A stretch of 64,000 bases of DNA from contig NGZR01000004.1 of the NCBI GenBank assembly GCA_002197995.1, positions 992,001-1,056,000 of the forward strand. The letters are read 5' to 3'. Origin of the DNA: Gaeumannomyces sp. JS-464 (lineage: Eukaryota > Ascomycota > Sordariomycetes > Magnaporthales > Magnaporthaceae). Made by a program: the position numbers and the translations under genes. The notes beneath the pieces were generated by a model. The model searched no databases. It was not told where the DNA came from and saw only the letters and a program-made list of their open reading frames with translations. Shown here one piece after another: positions 50,627-62,092 of the stretch (position 1 is the stretch's first letter; each line of letters begins with the position of its first letter).

Positions 50627-52247
50627 ATTGGCCTCTTTTCTCCCTTTTTCCCATATGGTTTTGGCCGGCGCTGTACAGCGAGATGCGGAGGATTTCCTCA
50701 GGGATCTCCCGCGCAAAATAGGTTGCGGGATATAGTGAGCTGCGGTTCGGTGGATGGTATCGAAGGGTGAAGGGTTAGAAGAGCCCGGGGCCTGTAGCTG
50801 ATATAATTCTCGAACATTTTGATAACGGAGAAAGGTGGCTTTGGATCGTTCATGATGGCTGTGGTCAACGTGGCTGTCGAAGAGGAAGGTTTGTTCGACG
50901 TCTGGTGTCGAGGCTCAACCGAACAGCCAGTTGACATTAACTTTCCTCTCCCCCGCTCTTCTCATCAATTTTCGGGGATCTTCTCCTGTTGTGTAGTCTC
51001 CGCGGACTTTGCACACACGCCATCGACGGCTGTCTGCGTGTCAGTGTGCAGATGTTGCTTCCATGACCCAACGAGAGGGAACCGTCTCCCCCACACTTGG
51101 ATCGCCATCATGCCGGCCCCTCGGCGGATGTATGATGCGTTCTATGCGGGATGACGTCAAGGGGTGTCAAAAAAGTATCAAGGAGAGAAGTGAATTAGGG
51201 ATGCGAACAAAGGTATATGGAGGTGGCTGAAGCGCCTTTCCTTGCGCCAAGCTTACTCAAGTTGTCGACAAAAAGAAGAAGAGAGAAAAAAAAAATCACC
51301 AATCGTTCTTGAGGGATCGTATTGAACATATCCATCGCGGGCGTTGCTGACTGGCTGGGGTTGGGCCGCACTCGCCAAGCCTGAGCTGGTCAAGCCTCGA
51401 GGTCAGAAAGCCACCTAGTCGGCTCCCTATGCTCGCCTTGGTAGGCGTTGACAATTGTCGACAGCGGCTGGGCCTCAACGGGGGTGAATTTATGCCACCC
51501 TGGCCAGAGAAACCGTCAGTGATCAGCAGTCTCGACGAGAATATTGCTATCGATTGGCTGCGTCAAGTTACTCCTGATTTGATAGTAAATTGCGACACAT
51601 GTCCTGATGCTTCGATGCGGTGACAAGATTCCCGCCAAATGCCGCTATCGCGGACACAAATTTGATGCCTAAATGAGGAACGTTAAAATGCCTAAGCCCC
51701 TTTACCCCGTTTCTGGAGGGCTGTTTGCCAATTATAGAAGCGGGCACGGCGGGATGGGTGAGCGTTCCTGGATAGAGACAGGGATCATGACGGAGGCCGA
51801 AGACGTGCTTGAAACAATCGGAAACAATGAGAGCGCGACCCCAGAAATTCAAGCATCCCACCAGCGCATAATTCGATCACACCTTGGTCGGCACTCCAGC
51901 CCTATCACGTCAAGATCGTATACGACGTCAAATGCCGCCAAGACGATTCGCCGTCCCTCGCGAGTGGAGTGTAATGTATGCGTGAGACGGAGGAGGGTAC
52001 ACTCAGCCTAAAAAAGAAGAATGCGTGCGATTGTGATGCTCCTCTCGAACCTCTTGAACCTCCCCGCGCCGTGTGGGCGATGGTGGATTTAAACAAGGCC
52101 TCGGCCACCCGAGGAGAACACATCTTGATCTTTTCTGGCGTCCCAACCAGCCGGTTCGCAAATGCTCGTCTTGGAATCTCGCGGAAGCTCCATCACACCA
52201 GCATCCCCCATCGACACCCCCAGAGTCGACTCGATCAAAACAAAAAG
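50627..52247. promoter_or_regulatory. Divergent region between two secreted-protein genes
   Basis: 1.6 kb between divergent starts of the 144-aa secreted protein and the cysteine-rich protein. No supportable ORF or RNA. Contains short A/T runs only. Confidence 0.45.
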
Positions 52248-52802
52248 ATGATGTTCCTCCACACCATCGCCGTCATGCTCCTTGCACTGCCGTTCACCCT
52301 CGCCCTCGAGGCGGAGCGGCCAAAGTACACGCCCTGCGGCTCACGGGGAATGCAGCCCTGCGCTCAAGGGCTTCAGTGCATCGACAACCCCTACAGGCCC
52401 GCCAGCCGCAGCTGCGGCATGTCCTGTGACGTACCAGGTTCGTGCCGATGCCGATGCCGATGCTGGTGAGAGGCCTGGCCAAAAAATAATCGGGTGTCGC
52501 TAACAATGGACATGCGCCCAGGCATCTGCGTCCCACGGACTGGCTCCGGCTCTACCCCCGTTCCCAGCCCTGCTCCCGTGCCCGAAGCTGGATCTGGAGC
52601 TGGCCCTGCCCCCGTCCCCAGCTCTGTGTCTGGCATCGCGTCCGTCGCCACCCCCACGCCCACCCCTGGCTCCGCCCCCGGCTCCGGCGCCGGCGCCAGC
52701 TGCGGGGGTTTTATGGGGTCAAAGTGCAGTGGTGGGCTGAAGTGCGTCCAGGCCCGGAAGGACGACCAGTATTGCAACGACTGCTTGGGCGTCTGCGTCT
52801 GA
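52248..52802 (+). CDS. Secreted cysteine-rich protein with duplicated six-Cys module
   Basis: Two exons (52248-52437 and 52522-52802) give 156 aa. A signal peptide is clear (MMFLHTIAVMLLALPFTLAL). Module 1 has Cys at 30, 38, 44, 56, 60 and 66; module 2 has Cys at 124, 132, 138, 148, 151 and 155. Spacing of the first three is identical (x7, x5), and CxxxGxxxCxxGLxC is shared, so these are an internal duplication. They are joined by a roughly 55-residue Pro/Ser/Gly/Ala linker. The CGG..G..C..GL.C pattern resembles small disulfide modules common in secreted fungal proteins, including wall- or host-interacting ones. No catalytic motif. The intron lies right at the end of module 1. Confidence 0.75.
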
Positions 52803-53242
52803 TCAACCCCATGTCAACAGGCGTGGCCGCAAGCTGGCCTTGGGATGTTCTTCTTATGAGTTAATTTTGTTACATTGCACTTAGCCGGCGTTGGTGGATG
52901 GACAGTTCGAGGGAGAACTAGATTTATGAAAAGAAATGCCTTGCAATGAATTATAGAAGCGAAGTCCCGACTCCTGAGCAGCATGATAAATGGCGTCACA
53001 CAATGAAGGGAAAACACAACCGAGGGGAAACCGTAGGAGAAAATGAAGGCATTGAAATCAGGAGGGGGGGACAATGAGCATAACTACGGGGTGATCCAGA
53101 TCTGTCTGGTATTTCAGAGCATTGAGACACCAACTTGTGCAAGATTTCCTTCGGGTTTTCGCGAGTCATACATTCGTCACAATCAAAGGAGAAACAATAC
53201 AAGAAATTCGGCGGCAACGGTGATCGGATTTGGCGGGAGCGC
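52803..53242. other. Convergent spacer
   Basis: 440 nt between converging stops. No gene seen. Confidence 0.55.
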
Positions 53243-53937
53243 TTAGCTCGACTCCTCGTCACTTGTTGCCTCGATGTTCGCCTTCTTGGAGCGTTTATCT
53301 CGAGACGGTGGCCTGGGAGCCTCGGCGGGAGGGTCGGATGTGCTGGCTTCGACGTCCTGGACATCCTGGCCCATCTTGCGCAGCTCGGCGTTGATGGCCG
53401 GGGCGTTCTTCAGCAGCGCTTGATACTGGTCAAGCGTGAGCGAGATGCCCTGGACGTGTCACGGGCGTGTCGCGGTTAATTCGCTTCTTTGCTGATTGGT
53501 AGGGGAGATACAAGGTGATGCTACCACGCCATGCGATCGTGATGGGAGAGACGGGGTGCCGGGGGGCAGCAGCTTACCTTTTTGCCAGGCTTCATCTCGC
53601 CACCCTGGTCGTAGTATTCGCGGATGTTCACGAGGACCATTTTGTTGAACTTGGCGATGCCAACGCGACGTTTGGCAGAAATCTGCGAAAATTCCCAGCC
53701 GTCAGTCGGGGCGCTGGCAGCGATGGCGTAATTGTGCGCGACGCGGCTTACCTCCCAGTACGGATTGCCCTCGTCGTCCACTCCCGAGCCGAGCGCGGCG
53801 GGCTCTTTTGACTTGACTTCTTTTGGTTTGGTTTCCTTTGACTTGACCTTCTTTGCGGGCGCCGAGGCCGCACCGGCATCGCCGTCGTCGGATGCATCCT
53901 CCTCGACGCGAGCGCGCTTCTTGCTGAACTTGGGCAT
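53243..53937 (-). CDS. SUB1: Transcriptional coactivator PC4/Sub1 homologue
   Basis: Three exons (53937-53752, 53682-53578, 53449-53243), all phase-consistent, give 165 aa. The N-terminus MPKFSKKRARVEEDASDDGD is basic then acidic, typical for a nuclear coactivator. The PC4 single-stranded DNA-binding domain is spread over the exons: YWE-ISAKRRVGIAKFNKMVLVNIREYY, GGEMKPGKK and GISLTLDQYQALLKNAPAIN. The C-terminus is Pro/Lys/acidic-rich. Sub1 acts at promoters with TFIIB and RNA polymerase II and III. The gene is intact. Confidence 0.92.
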
Positions 53938-55180
53938 TGCTTTTTGCGGGTGACGGACGGCGCGAGTGATGAAAGGAAAGAAACGGAACCAAGAGGGATG
54001 TTTTCCGAGTTTAGTCGATTCAACTGCCTCAGCAAATCGACTATAGAGGTTCTGATTGTGAAATTAGCTTTATGGTGATTTGCCTGTCCGTTCCGTCTGC
54101 CACGTCCTCGAGCTGGGCACCTGCGCCCATCATCGCGCTTGACGACATTCTGCTTTACCCCACTTGGACGCGTAGTCACGTGCCATGACGATGATCTGCC
54201 CCTGTTATCTGTTATGCCTGACGTTTGCACCGAAATCACTGGGCTCAACTGTGCGGGCACCTACGGGCAAGCACTGCTCTCGAGAATGCAACAATCCGCA
54301 TCTTTTCGCCTCGACGCTCATCGTCCGCAACTGATATTGCCAAAAGAGGAAGAAGAAACAAACGAGAACTGGACTGCTACGGGTGACCCCGACACGGGGC
54401 CAAACACAGCGTCGACAATGCTTTGGTGCCGCCTGGCAGCCATTTCTTCCCCGGCGTCTCGCGAGACTGTCACACAACACATCCCCGTTTACCCAACGTG
54501 CCTGCATAGATGGTTGTCGAATCGTACAGAGCCCAAATCACCATATGGCTCTGCTGATTGCCCAATAGGCTAGAATACCTACTCAAGTAGGCAGGGGGAT
54601 TGTTTCTGCGAAGGCTGGACCTAGTGAAAAGAGTACATGTTGTAGATAGTCTTATGAAAGGCGAGTATACGCTGTCGGATGCAAGTAGCCGCTCCCCAAG
54701 CACCACCATCCCCCGTTTTCACGACCAAGCAACGAACATACAAACGATTCCATAACTAGGAGTCCTCGCGGATTAGCCCGTCCAACATCCCGGCGGACGG
54801 ATACTGGTGACACGTGTACGTACCTGTCCGGTTGGGTTGCCGGTTGAGTCAATGGCAAACAATAACTCGCCAAAGGACTGGATATTCGGTTGCCCGGGGG
54901 TACATTCCACATCTGCCCGAGCTTCCATCCAGTAAGCCTGATCTCAACTGCTGGTGTCGGGGCGAGTGTGGCTACCTACCTTATTCTCCTATTAATTCCC
55001 GTGCTTCGCCTTTCTACCTGCTTCCCCTCTTTCACTTTGTGACATCCCATGGCTAAATCTCTCAGCCTTTCATAGTCCCAGCCAGGGATTGCTCTCCATT
55101 ATCTTCGTCCTAGCATTTCTCTATCAGCTTTGTGTCCGCAGTGTTCTCATCAGCCTGCTCCCTCCATCGCCAGAGAGAGA
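53938..55180. promoter_or_regulatory. Divergent region SUB1 / MYND gene
   Basis: 1.24 kb between divergent starts. Overlapping ORFs in the middle (for example 54139-54573) have no protein-like pattern. No specific element recognised. Confidence 0.45.
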
Positions 55181-57526
55181 ATGGCCGCTGCCAACCCAGA
55201 GGCGGCCGACCCGGCCCATCGAAAGCAGCCTGCACACTTCGCCTGTGCCAATCACGGACCTGCTGAAGAGAACGGTAGCATTCCATGCACCAACAAAGCC
55301 AAGAGTGTCTGCGGCCGCTGTGGCCTCGTCGCTGTAAGACATGCCCTCGCAGCAGTCTACGGATGCTCGCAAGTGCTGGGGAAGTATCCAGCTAACCAGA
55401 TCTTCTTCATTCAACCAGTACTGCGGCAATGAGTGCAAGAAGCAACACGCCCAACAGCACAAGAAGGATTGCGAGTCTGAGCTGCTTAAGCCAGGCTGGC
55501 AGCCTGGCTGGGTCAAGGAAGGCCGCCCACCCGCCTTCATGACAAAAGGGGACGGACAGCCCTTCAAACCATTTGGTGTCCTGAGTAAGTTTCTATGGGG
55601 AAATGTCCCGGCCATCGATGTTGTCAAACTTCGGAACAACGAGGGGGCTGGCTTCAAACAGGATCTGGATGTCCTTTTCGCTGGTATGTAACCCACCCAT
55701 ACCTGCCCAACGAGCAGGCTCGATTCTTCTTGTGCTATGCTGCCGCGCAGATATCGCCAGGCTGAACTGTACGCCCCTCGCTAACCACCCCCCATACACC
55801 AAATACTAGCCTCCGGGGACTTGCGCAACGTCGTAATGTCCATCAGCCAGCTGCCTGGAGAGTACAAGCACGCAGTGACTGCAGTACTCAATGACAAGGC
55901 GCCCGACGTGGTCGCCCGCAACGCCATCTTCTTGCTTATCTTCGCCACCGTCGAGGACAAGGACATGGCGGCCGAGTGTGTTTTGCACATCTTCTACTCC
56001 GCCTTCGTCACGAGGTCACACATGGAGATTCTCGCCAACAAGGTTCAACCGCTGGTTCGCGAGGTGTGCGAGAAGACCTCGGCCAAGAAACCGGACGCCG
56101 TGCTGGCCAAAACTTGGACCTTCGGCGTCGAGGGAAGCCTCAAGATTCGCCTGGTGCTCACGAGACGCCAGTGGCTCGACCTGCTTGCCATGCTCGAGGT
56201 GCCCAAGAATCTTGAACTGGCCCGGGCCAAGGCAATTCGCGACAGGGTGGCCAACGCCCCCGAGCGGATCGACTACAAAGAGCGTCATATGTTCTGCCAG
56301 ATCCCCAACATTCGCATAGGCTTTCAGAAGTTCAGGGCTGACGGCATCCTTCTCCCGTTCGGGTGCTCGAGAGCCGACTTCCTCAGTCCAAACCCGTGAG
56401 TTCCCCATATCTCGCCCTAGGTCTAACCTGGCAGGTAATCATGTCATGGCGCAGTCCCAGGTCGGTGACTAATTCCAGCTGTGCGCCACCAGCACAATCT
56501 TTCATGAAAACGGCGTCTGGCCCATGAAGGACTCGGCGGAACCTTTTGCCGGCTGGTCCCTCCCTGAAGTCCTGCGCTCGCGGAAGGGCCCGGCCAAGGA
56601 GGACGCGTATGGGGCTCTCTACGAGTACGTTCTGGAGCGCTTCTGCGAGTTTCACGAACAACTGGCTGTCCGGAAAGTCTCCTTCGAGCTGCACTGCGTC
56701 GATGCTCGTCTTCTGAAGAACTTCGTTGGTGGCAGGAAGTTTGATCGTATCGAGGTACGTCGCATATGGCTACATCGAGCGTTTTCTTATTTCTATTTCC
56801 TTTCGCGTACCATGTCCTGCGGGAAAGTGCAAGCGATTCGTGATTCTCTGCTAATTTAGCCCAACAGACATCCAACATATCGGACGGGGGCTACATTGGC
56901 ATTGGAGACACTCTTGGTGTCTTCGGGCCCCTGCTCAAAAGCAGCGAGGCCAACGACAAGGCCACCATTGTGACTCTCTTCCTCAATGCCGTACCTGAAA
57001 CGGTCGCAATGATGGGGCCCGCATTCCGGAAAATGGAGTGCATCAAAACGATCCCGAAGGTTATGCCCTACATTTTTGACGCTCCAGGATCGGCCAGCCT
57101 CAGCACGTCGTCACTTGGAATGACGCCGGGCGGGTGCGATCCGGCGGCGTCAGTATTCCTGATGGACAGCGCGAAAGACACGGCCAGGGACATGGATGGT
57201 GTATTCGATATGTAAGCATCCTCCATATTACCTGACCATTGCCCTGCCACGCGCGGTGCTGCGGATATACGTCAACTAACAGCGTACGGCGATTCCCCTC
57301 GCAGGTACATTCGCGCCAACGGCTTTGACGAAGCCGGAGCCATGGCCGGCGAGATGAAGAAGAACTCGTGGACAAGTGGCCCATGCGCTTCCAGTTCACC
57401 AGCGGCACCCCCTCGGCCAAGGCTAGGAAGGAGTTCGCCAGGCTGCTCTCGTCGGATCACGTCGGCCATGAACGCTACGTCGAGTGGAGGGTCATCCGGA
57501 AGCCTGAGGCGAAGGCGAGCCCTTGA
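55181..57526 (+). CDS. MYND zinc-finger protein with DUF4470-type domain (one frame break)
   Basis: Six exons (55181-55333, 55419-55683, 55810-56395, 56493-56754, 56868-57211, 57304-57526), about 610 aa. The MYND finger is split by intron 1: FACANHG, IPCTNKAKSVCGRCGLVA then YCGNECKKQHAQQHKKDC, with the expected Cys/His spacing for two zincs. A long domain follows, starting PFGVLSKFLWGNVPAIDVV and including TWTFGVEGSLKIRLVLTRRQW, WPMKDSAEPFAGW and KCMECIK-like residues, ending VDKWPMRFQFTSG and ERYVEWRV. This is a widespread fungal architecture whose role is unknown. The last exon breaks at about 57366-57369 (one base missing); corrected, it stops at 57526. The 3' end faces the PPPDE gene 293 bp away. 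Confidence 0.8.
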
Positions 57527-57819
57527 GGCGGTACCATTCACCGCCTCGTGAGATCTAAAGTTCAGACTTGACAGAACAAGGGGTGAATTGTCTAGAACCC
57601 TGTGGCACCGAAATTCAGCGGAGATGTAGTGGCTAGGTAGTGTCATGGGTAGGAAAGACGTTGTAATTTGTCGCAATGCAAAAGTCACTTGAGAACTCGT
57701 GAAATCCTATAAACCACCCTAGGCCAAACTCCTTTCTATTTATGGCCTCAAGCGATAATCGGGGTTGTCCCACAATTGGATGATTGTCTGAACTGACAAT
57801 GTAGCTATGAGATTGTATG

Positions 57820-59604
57820 TTAAAGCGCTTTCGTCTTGGACCCCTTGGTCACGTTCCCAAGCAGCTCAGACCCAATCTCGTCAATCAGCGGCATGCCCTT
57901 GAACTTCGCCTTCTTGCCCAGCACGGTTCCCTTGGCATCAAGCGCCTTCATGAGGTCGGCAAGTTCGCTGTGAAGCGGCAGCCTGTAGACCAGGTGGCCC
58001 AGCGCGAGCAGCATGCCCTCAAGCGCCTCGCGGGACTCGTCTTCCTGCGAGATGGCCTCCACCACGGACGCGGCCAGCTCTATCTGGTCGTCGTCCGACA
58101 ACAGGTCCCCGGTGCTGCTCGGGGCGGGCGATCCAGGCCCTTGCCGCCCTCCCCTCCGACCTGCGCCGTTGACCACTGCCACGTTGAACAGGACTGAGGC
58201 GGCGGCGACGCGGACGCTGGTGTGAGCCTCGTCAAGGAAGCTGGAGGATATGAGCTGTATCACCTGGGACCTCAGCCCGGCGTGGCTCAGGATCGGGCCC
58301 CAGTAGAGCGTGCTGGAGAAGAGGTTGCAGGCCGCCTGCAGAGTAACCAGGCGCAGCGGGTACGGGCAACTGTCCAGGCCGTTGACGTGGGTGAGGAGCG
58401 CAGTGACCGTCTTATGGTCCGCCTCCTCGGCGAAACAGCCGCTGAGCCGGGGATCGACGAGCCCGCAGCGTAGTATGTCTACCAGCGGGAACAGCGAGTC
58501 CGGCGACAGCGACTCGATGGAGCTTGCGACAAAGGCGGAAAAGGCAGTGGCGTCGGGGAGATGGGCTTCCGCAGCCCCTTCCTTGGACCTCGCCTCGATG
58601 AACTTGACGGCCCCTTGGACGGCCGGGTTGTTGCCGGCAGGCCTCATCTTGGCCAGGAGCTTGGGAAGCGGGGGCACCTTTGTGAAGAGAACCGGCTTGG
58701 GGTTTTCCTTATGTAGGCTCGGCAGACGCAGTGACTGATGTGGGTGCCGCAGCCACGCCATCTGGACCAAGAGGCGGACGTTGCCCCTGAGCGCGCTTGC
58801 GTCGGCCCCCATCCAGCGGTTCTCCTGCTCGCCCTTCAGGAAGGTGATGAACGTCGGGGTCGCGGTGATGGAATAGTGGGCAGCGACGTCCCGCGCGATG
58901 GATATGTCGGCCTTGATCACGAGGCCCTTGTCTGCCACCTCCTCGGCCAGCTCCTCGTAAAGCGGGTAGAGCATTCTGCAGGGGCCGCAGGTGGCCGAGG
59001 TGAAGAAGACGACAGCGCACGAGCTCCGCGCCTCGGCCAGGAGCGCGTCCAGGCCGCTGAGGTTTGACACCTCACGGACCCTGAAGGCAGAGGCGGCGGC
59101 GCTGGAGCCGCCTGCCTGCTGGCCGTTCTGTATACCCAGGATGCCGCCGCCGTTCTGCTGCTTGCTCGCGCGGACCTGCTGATCGAGGGCAGGCATGAGC
59201 ATGCGGCCAAAGGGCGACTCGAGCACCTCGGCGGGCATGTTGATGATCTTGTCGGGGATGCCTTTTCCGACGAGGAAGGTTGCGAAATCGTTGCTGAAAT
59301 TATTACAGTTGTGTCGCCATAAGTTGTACGCTTCGGGCGTGTAGACAGACCGCAGAGAGTCTAGGTAGGTCTCGATAACGTCCATCGGCAGCTGCGTCGT
59401 CCCAAGCAGCTCTCGGTCGAGTGGGCTCCCAAGATGCGATGAGCCCGGCTTGATAGCAACGATGTTGCCATCGTAAACGTACTCGAGACCGTTGAGCAGG
59501 ATTGAGGTGTGATAGATGGCGTCCAGCTGGAACCCCAACATGCCAACGCTCATCTGGCGCGCCATGCCTCCCGAGAGGTCATATATGAACACATGGACTT
59601 CCAT
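57820..59604 (-). CDS. PPPDE (DeSI-like) peptidase - thioredoxin - PUL fusion protein
   Basis: Intact single-exon gene. I choose the Met at 59604 (MEVHVFIYDLSGGMARQ), since the PPPDE domain begins there; an in-frame Met at 59688 would add 28 non-conserved residues. The 594-aa protein has three domains: a PPPDE/DeSI deSUMOylating-type Cys peptidase (1-145) with catalytic His32 (IYHTSILL) and Cys100 (RHNCNNFSNDF); a thioredoxin fold (175-300) with the active-site pair in SATCGPCRML (Cys206/Cys209); and an all-helical PUL domain (about 330-590), which in other proteins binds Cdc48/p97. A role in removing ubiquitin-like modifiers at Cdc48, with a redox component, is inference from domain order. 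Such fusions are known in fungi. Confidence 0.9.
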   Translation of the reverse strand: MEVHVFIYDLSGGMARQMSVGMLGFQLDAIYHTSILLNGLEYVYDGNIVAIKPGSSHLGSPLDRELLGTTQLPMDVIETYLDSLRSVYTPEAYNLWRHNCNNFSNDFATFLVGKGIPDKIINMPAEVLESPFGRMLMPALDQQVRASKQQNGGGILGIQNGQQAGGSSAAASAFRVREVSNLSGLDALLAEARSSCAVVFFTSATCGPCRMLYPLYEELAEEVADKGLVIKADISIARDVAAHYSITATPTFITFLKGEQENRWMGADASALRGNVRLLVQMAWLRHPHQSLRLPSLHKENPKPVLFTKVPPLPKLLAKMRPAGNNPAVQGAVKFIEARSKEGAAEAHLPDATAFSAFVASSIESLSPDSLFPLVDILRCGLVDPRLSGCFAEEADHKTVTALLTHVNGLDSCPYPLRLVTLQAACNLFSSTLYWGPILSHAGLRSQVIQLISSSFLDEAHTSVRVAAASVLFNVAVVNGAGRRGGRQGPGSPAPSSTGDLLSDDDQIELAASVVEAISQEDESREALEGMLLALGHLVYRLPLHSELADLMKALDAKGTVLGKKAKFKGMPLIDEIGSELLGNVTKGSKTKAL

Positions 59605-60299
59605 CGTCGAGACGTGGTGCTGAATGTTTGAAGCAAGTCGATGTAGCGAGCTGTCGCTGTTTGCTGGACTCAGACTCGGGTCGCACAATGGCCTCTTGGA
59701 GCACCCAACGAATGAGACCTGGTTGAGTAAAATGAGCGCAGCGAGCAGAGAAGCTCTCTCCCTATATTTCCGAGAAATAAATGCGTATCAGGAACGCCGA
59801 CAGGATCTGTGCGTTGAATAAAGGGAGGACGCGTCTTTTCAAGAATTCTGAGAACTTCCGTGAGATCCGAGTTGGCTGCGGTTTTGAGTCTGGTTCCCTG
59901 AATTCGCCACGTACAGCGGCTTCTACCTAAATCCAAGCGACTGTCAGCCGTCGCAAACAGCGCCGCCATGAAACTGAGAGCACATCTCGGCTGAGCATGA
60001 CGCACGATGCCTGCCTAGTTCGCGGCGCGAAAGGATACCAGAAACGACTTGAATGCAGAGCAAACTTGAGTATTCTATTCCACTTGTAAAATTAAGCCGT
60101 TCTGGTGATTAGAGGAGTCGTTCGACGGGCATAGCAGTGCATCTATTCAGTGCCATGACGTCCGTTGCTATGTTGCCCAGCCCAGCCCCGCAACTCAACA
60201 GCTGCCCGTAGAGTCGTGTTGTTCAAGTCTGGTCAAGCAGATCGCTGGCCGTTCCAAAAATGAACTTGGTCGCTTCGCTCGCATCCCTCGTTCCCCTCG
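59605..60299. other. Upstream region of the PPPDE gene
   Basis: Promoter side of the PPPDE gene. AT-balanced, with no gene recognised. Confidence 0.45.
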
Positions 60300-60632
60300 T
60301 CACAACGCGTCCACAAAAGCCTGGTGATAATACAAGAATTTGTCCACGTCGCCTGCGGAATTTGCCCGGAAGAAGAAGCAGCGTGCGTTCCCGAAGTGTA
60401 GGTAGTAGCCATACGGCCCGAGCGAGACGGGGTTGCCGCTGGACCTGACGAGCGAGAGGAACTCTTGGAACCGTACCGGTTGGCACACGTCGGGCCAGAG
60501 ATGCGCCAGGCTGAGCGGATGGGTGCTCACGGCCGGGACGAAAAGGCCAGTGACAAGCGGGAGTATCCCGACCAGGAGAGAAGCGAAGGATGCTTCCCGA
60601 AGCATCTCGGCCAGTGGGAGTTGGATCTGCAC
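60300..60632 (-). CDS. Doubtful ORF, hydrophobic/mixed, about 110 aa or an exon
   Basis: Open reading with reasonably protein-like composition: LREASFASLLVGILPLVTG, then HPLSLAHLWPDVCQPVRFQEF, GPYGYYLHFGNARCFFF and GDVDKFLYYHQAF. The first in-frame ATG is at about 60605; the longer form starts at GTG. The frame is open a little further upstream to a TAA, so it could be the last exon of a longer gene. No domain recognised. It may be a chance ORF. Confidence 0.3.
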   Translation of the reverse strand: MQIQLPLAEMLREASFASLLVGILPLVTGLFVPAVSTHPLSLAHLWPDVCQPVRFQEFLSLVRSSGNPVSLGPYGYYLHFGNARCFFFRANSAGDVDKFLYYHQAFVDAL

Positions 60633-62092
60633 CTCGATCGAGGAGGTAGCGGTGGTTGGTGCACAGGAGGTAGTAGGTTAAGTAGGCTGGAAGATCTGCG
60701 CCTGCCCGTCCAGGTGTTGTCCGGTTCCTGTCTCAATATTCGATGGTATAATCACGGGGCGCAAGTCTTGGGTGTTCGGAGCTGGAGGCATAGCTGGAGG
60801 GAGCAATGACATCTTCGAATCAAGAGCGAACGGGGGACGGCCAACGTCAGGGCCGGATGGCCAGCATTTGAATGCCTATGTCCTCGTCATAGCTTACCAC
60901 GAGGCCCTCCACGGCCTGAGCGGCCAGCCGTTTGCTGCGTCGCACCACCTCCGAGGGTGCCCAGTCAAAACCCGTGCGTGCCGCCGACCAAGGCATTAGA
61001 GGCAAAATAGCCTTTTGCTTGCGGCTGGAGAAGACGCGATGCTTGGCACCAGCACCCCTCTCTCTGTCAAGAGTGCAAGCGCAATCTCGCGCAGGGGGTG
61101 CGATATCAATGCATCGTATAACCACATGCATGGCCTAGCGAGCAAAAAAGCAATGCCCTGCTTGTCTGAAGTGTTTCTCCCTGGACTGTCGCTCTCGACT
61201 TGGCTCAGCGCTGGGCTTGCGCACTCGCCAGCAACCACTCAGGCGGGATCAGGTCAAGATTTACATAATCGATTCAAGGGCCACTGGCAAAGTCTGTGCC
61301 AAGAATCCGTTCGCCATTTTGCGTGGTCGGGTCACTTGTCCAACCCAAGCCCTTGTCCAGCCGTGGAGCCGTCTGTGCAGGCGAACAAAAGACGGGGTTC
61401 GCGCCGAACTGGCTGCCACCCAAAATGAATTAAAGACGGGAAGCTTCAGATAAAGTTGAGCGCGCCGGGTGCTGAGACCGAGCCAGCGCCCACCAAGACT
61501 TTTGGAGGCGGAAGTGCCGGTTTGGCCATTTTGGAACCTCTAACCTAGGGCTGGATTGGGGGCTCTGGTCGGTGGGTGGCCTTGGCTGCCGTGACCCCCA
61601 CCCCAGCCCAATTCTCAAGATGCCATTGGGTCAATACAGACCCACCACGGCGGCCTTCCAGGGGCTCCAGATGGACAGGGAAGTCACGTAACGAAGGAGA
61701 ACTGGACCAGTCAAGGATCTGAACTGAAGACCGCCCCCAGCAGTGGATGGATGGCTGGGATTATTGATTGAAATCTTCAACGTGTGGTGTGGTCTTTTGG
61801 AGCAGCCCCTTTTTTCGATACTGATCTGTCAGTCAAAAAAGGGTGTCCTGTTCGATCAACACGTACTCAATGCAGTCGTAAGGACGATCCTCCTACTCCT
61901 CCTCACTCCTCTTTGCTGTTCACCGTTCTGCGTGTCAACCCTCGAGATTGCCTCTTTCTCGTCTCTCGTTCACTCTCCCTTTTTTTTTTCTTTTTCTTTC
62001 CCCTTTTCTTCTGTACTTTTGTTTTAGTGGCTCGCTGAGGGATGCGTCCACTGGGCCTCGCATCCTCGACCCCATACCGCCAGTAATTTGAC
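60633..62092. promoter_or_regulatory. Upstream region of GDA1
   Basis: 1.46 kb. The last 130 nt before the GDA1 start contain a strong C/T-rich stretch (about 61970-62030), a common feature of highly expressed fungal promoters. Nothing else supported. Confidence 0.45.

Noticed and set aside
54139..54573. 144-aa ORF between SUB1 and the MYND gene
   Set aside because: Random composition, lies in a divergent promoter region, no motif.
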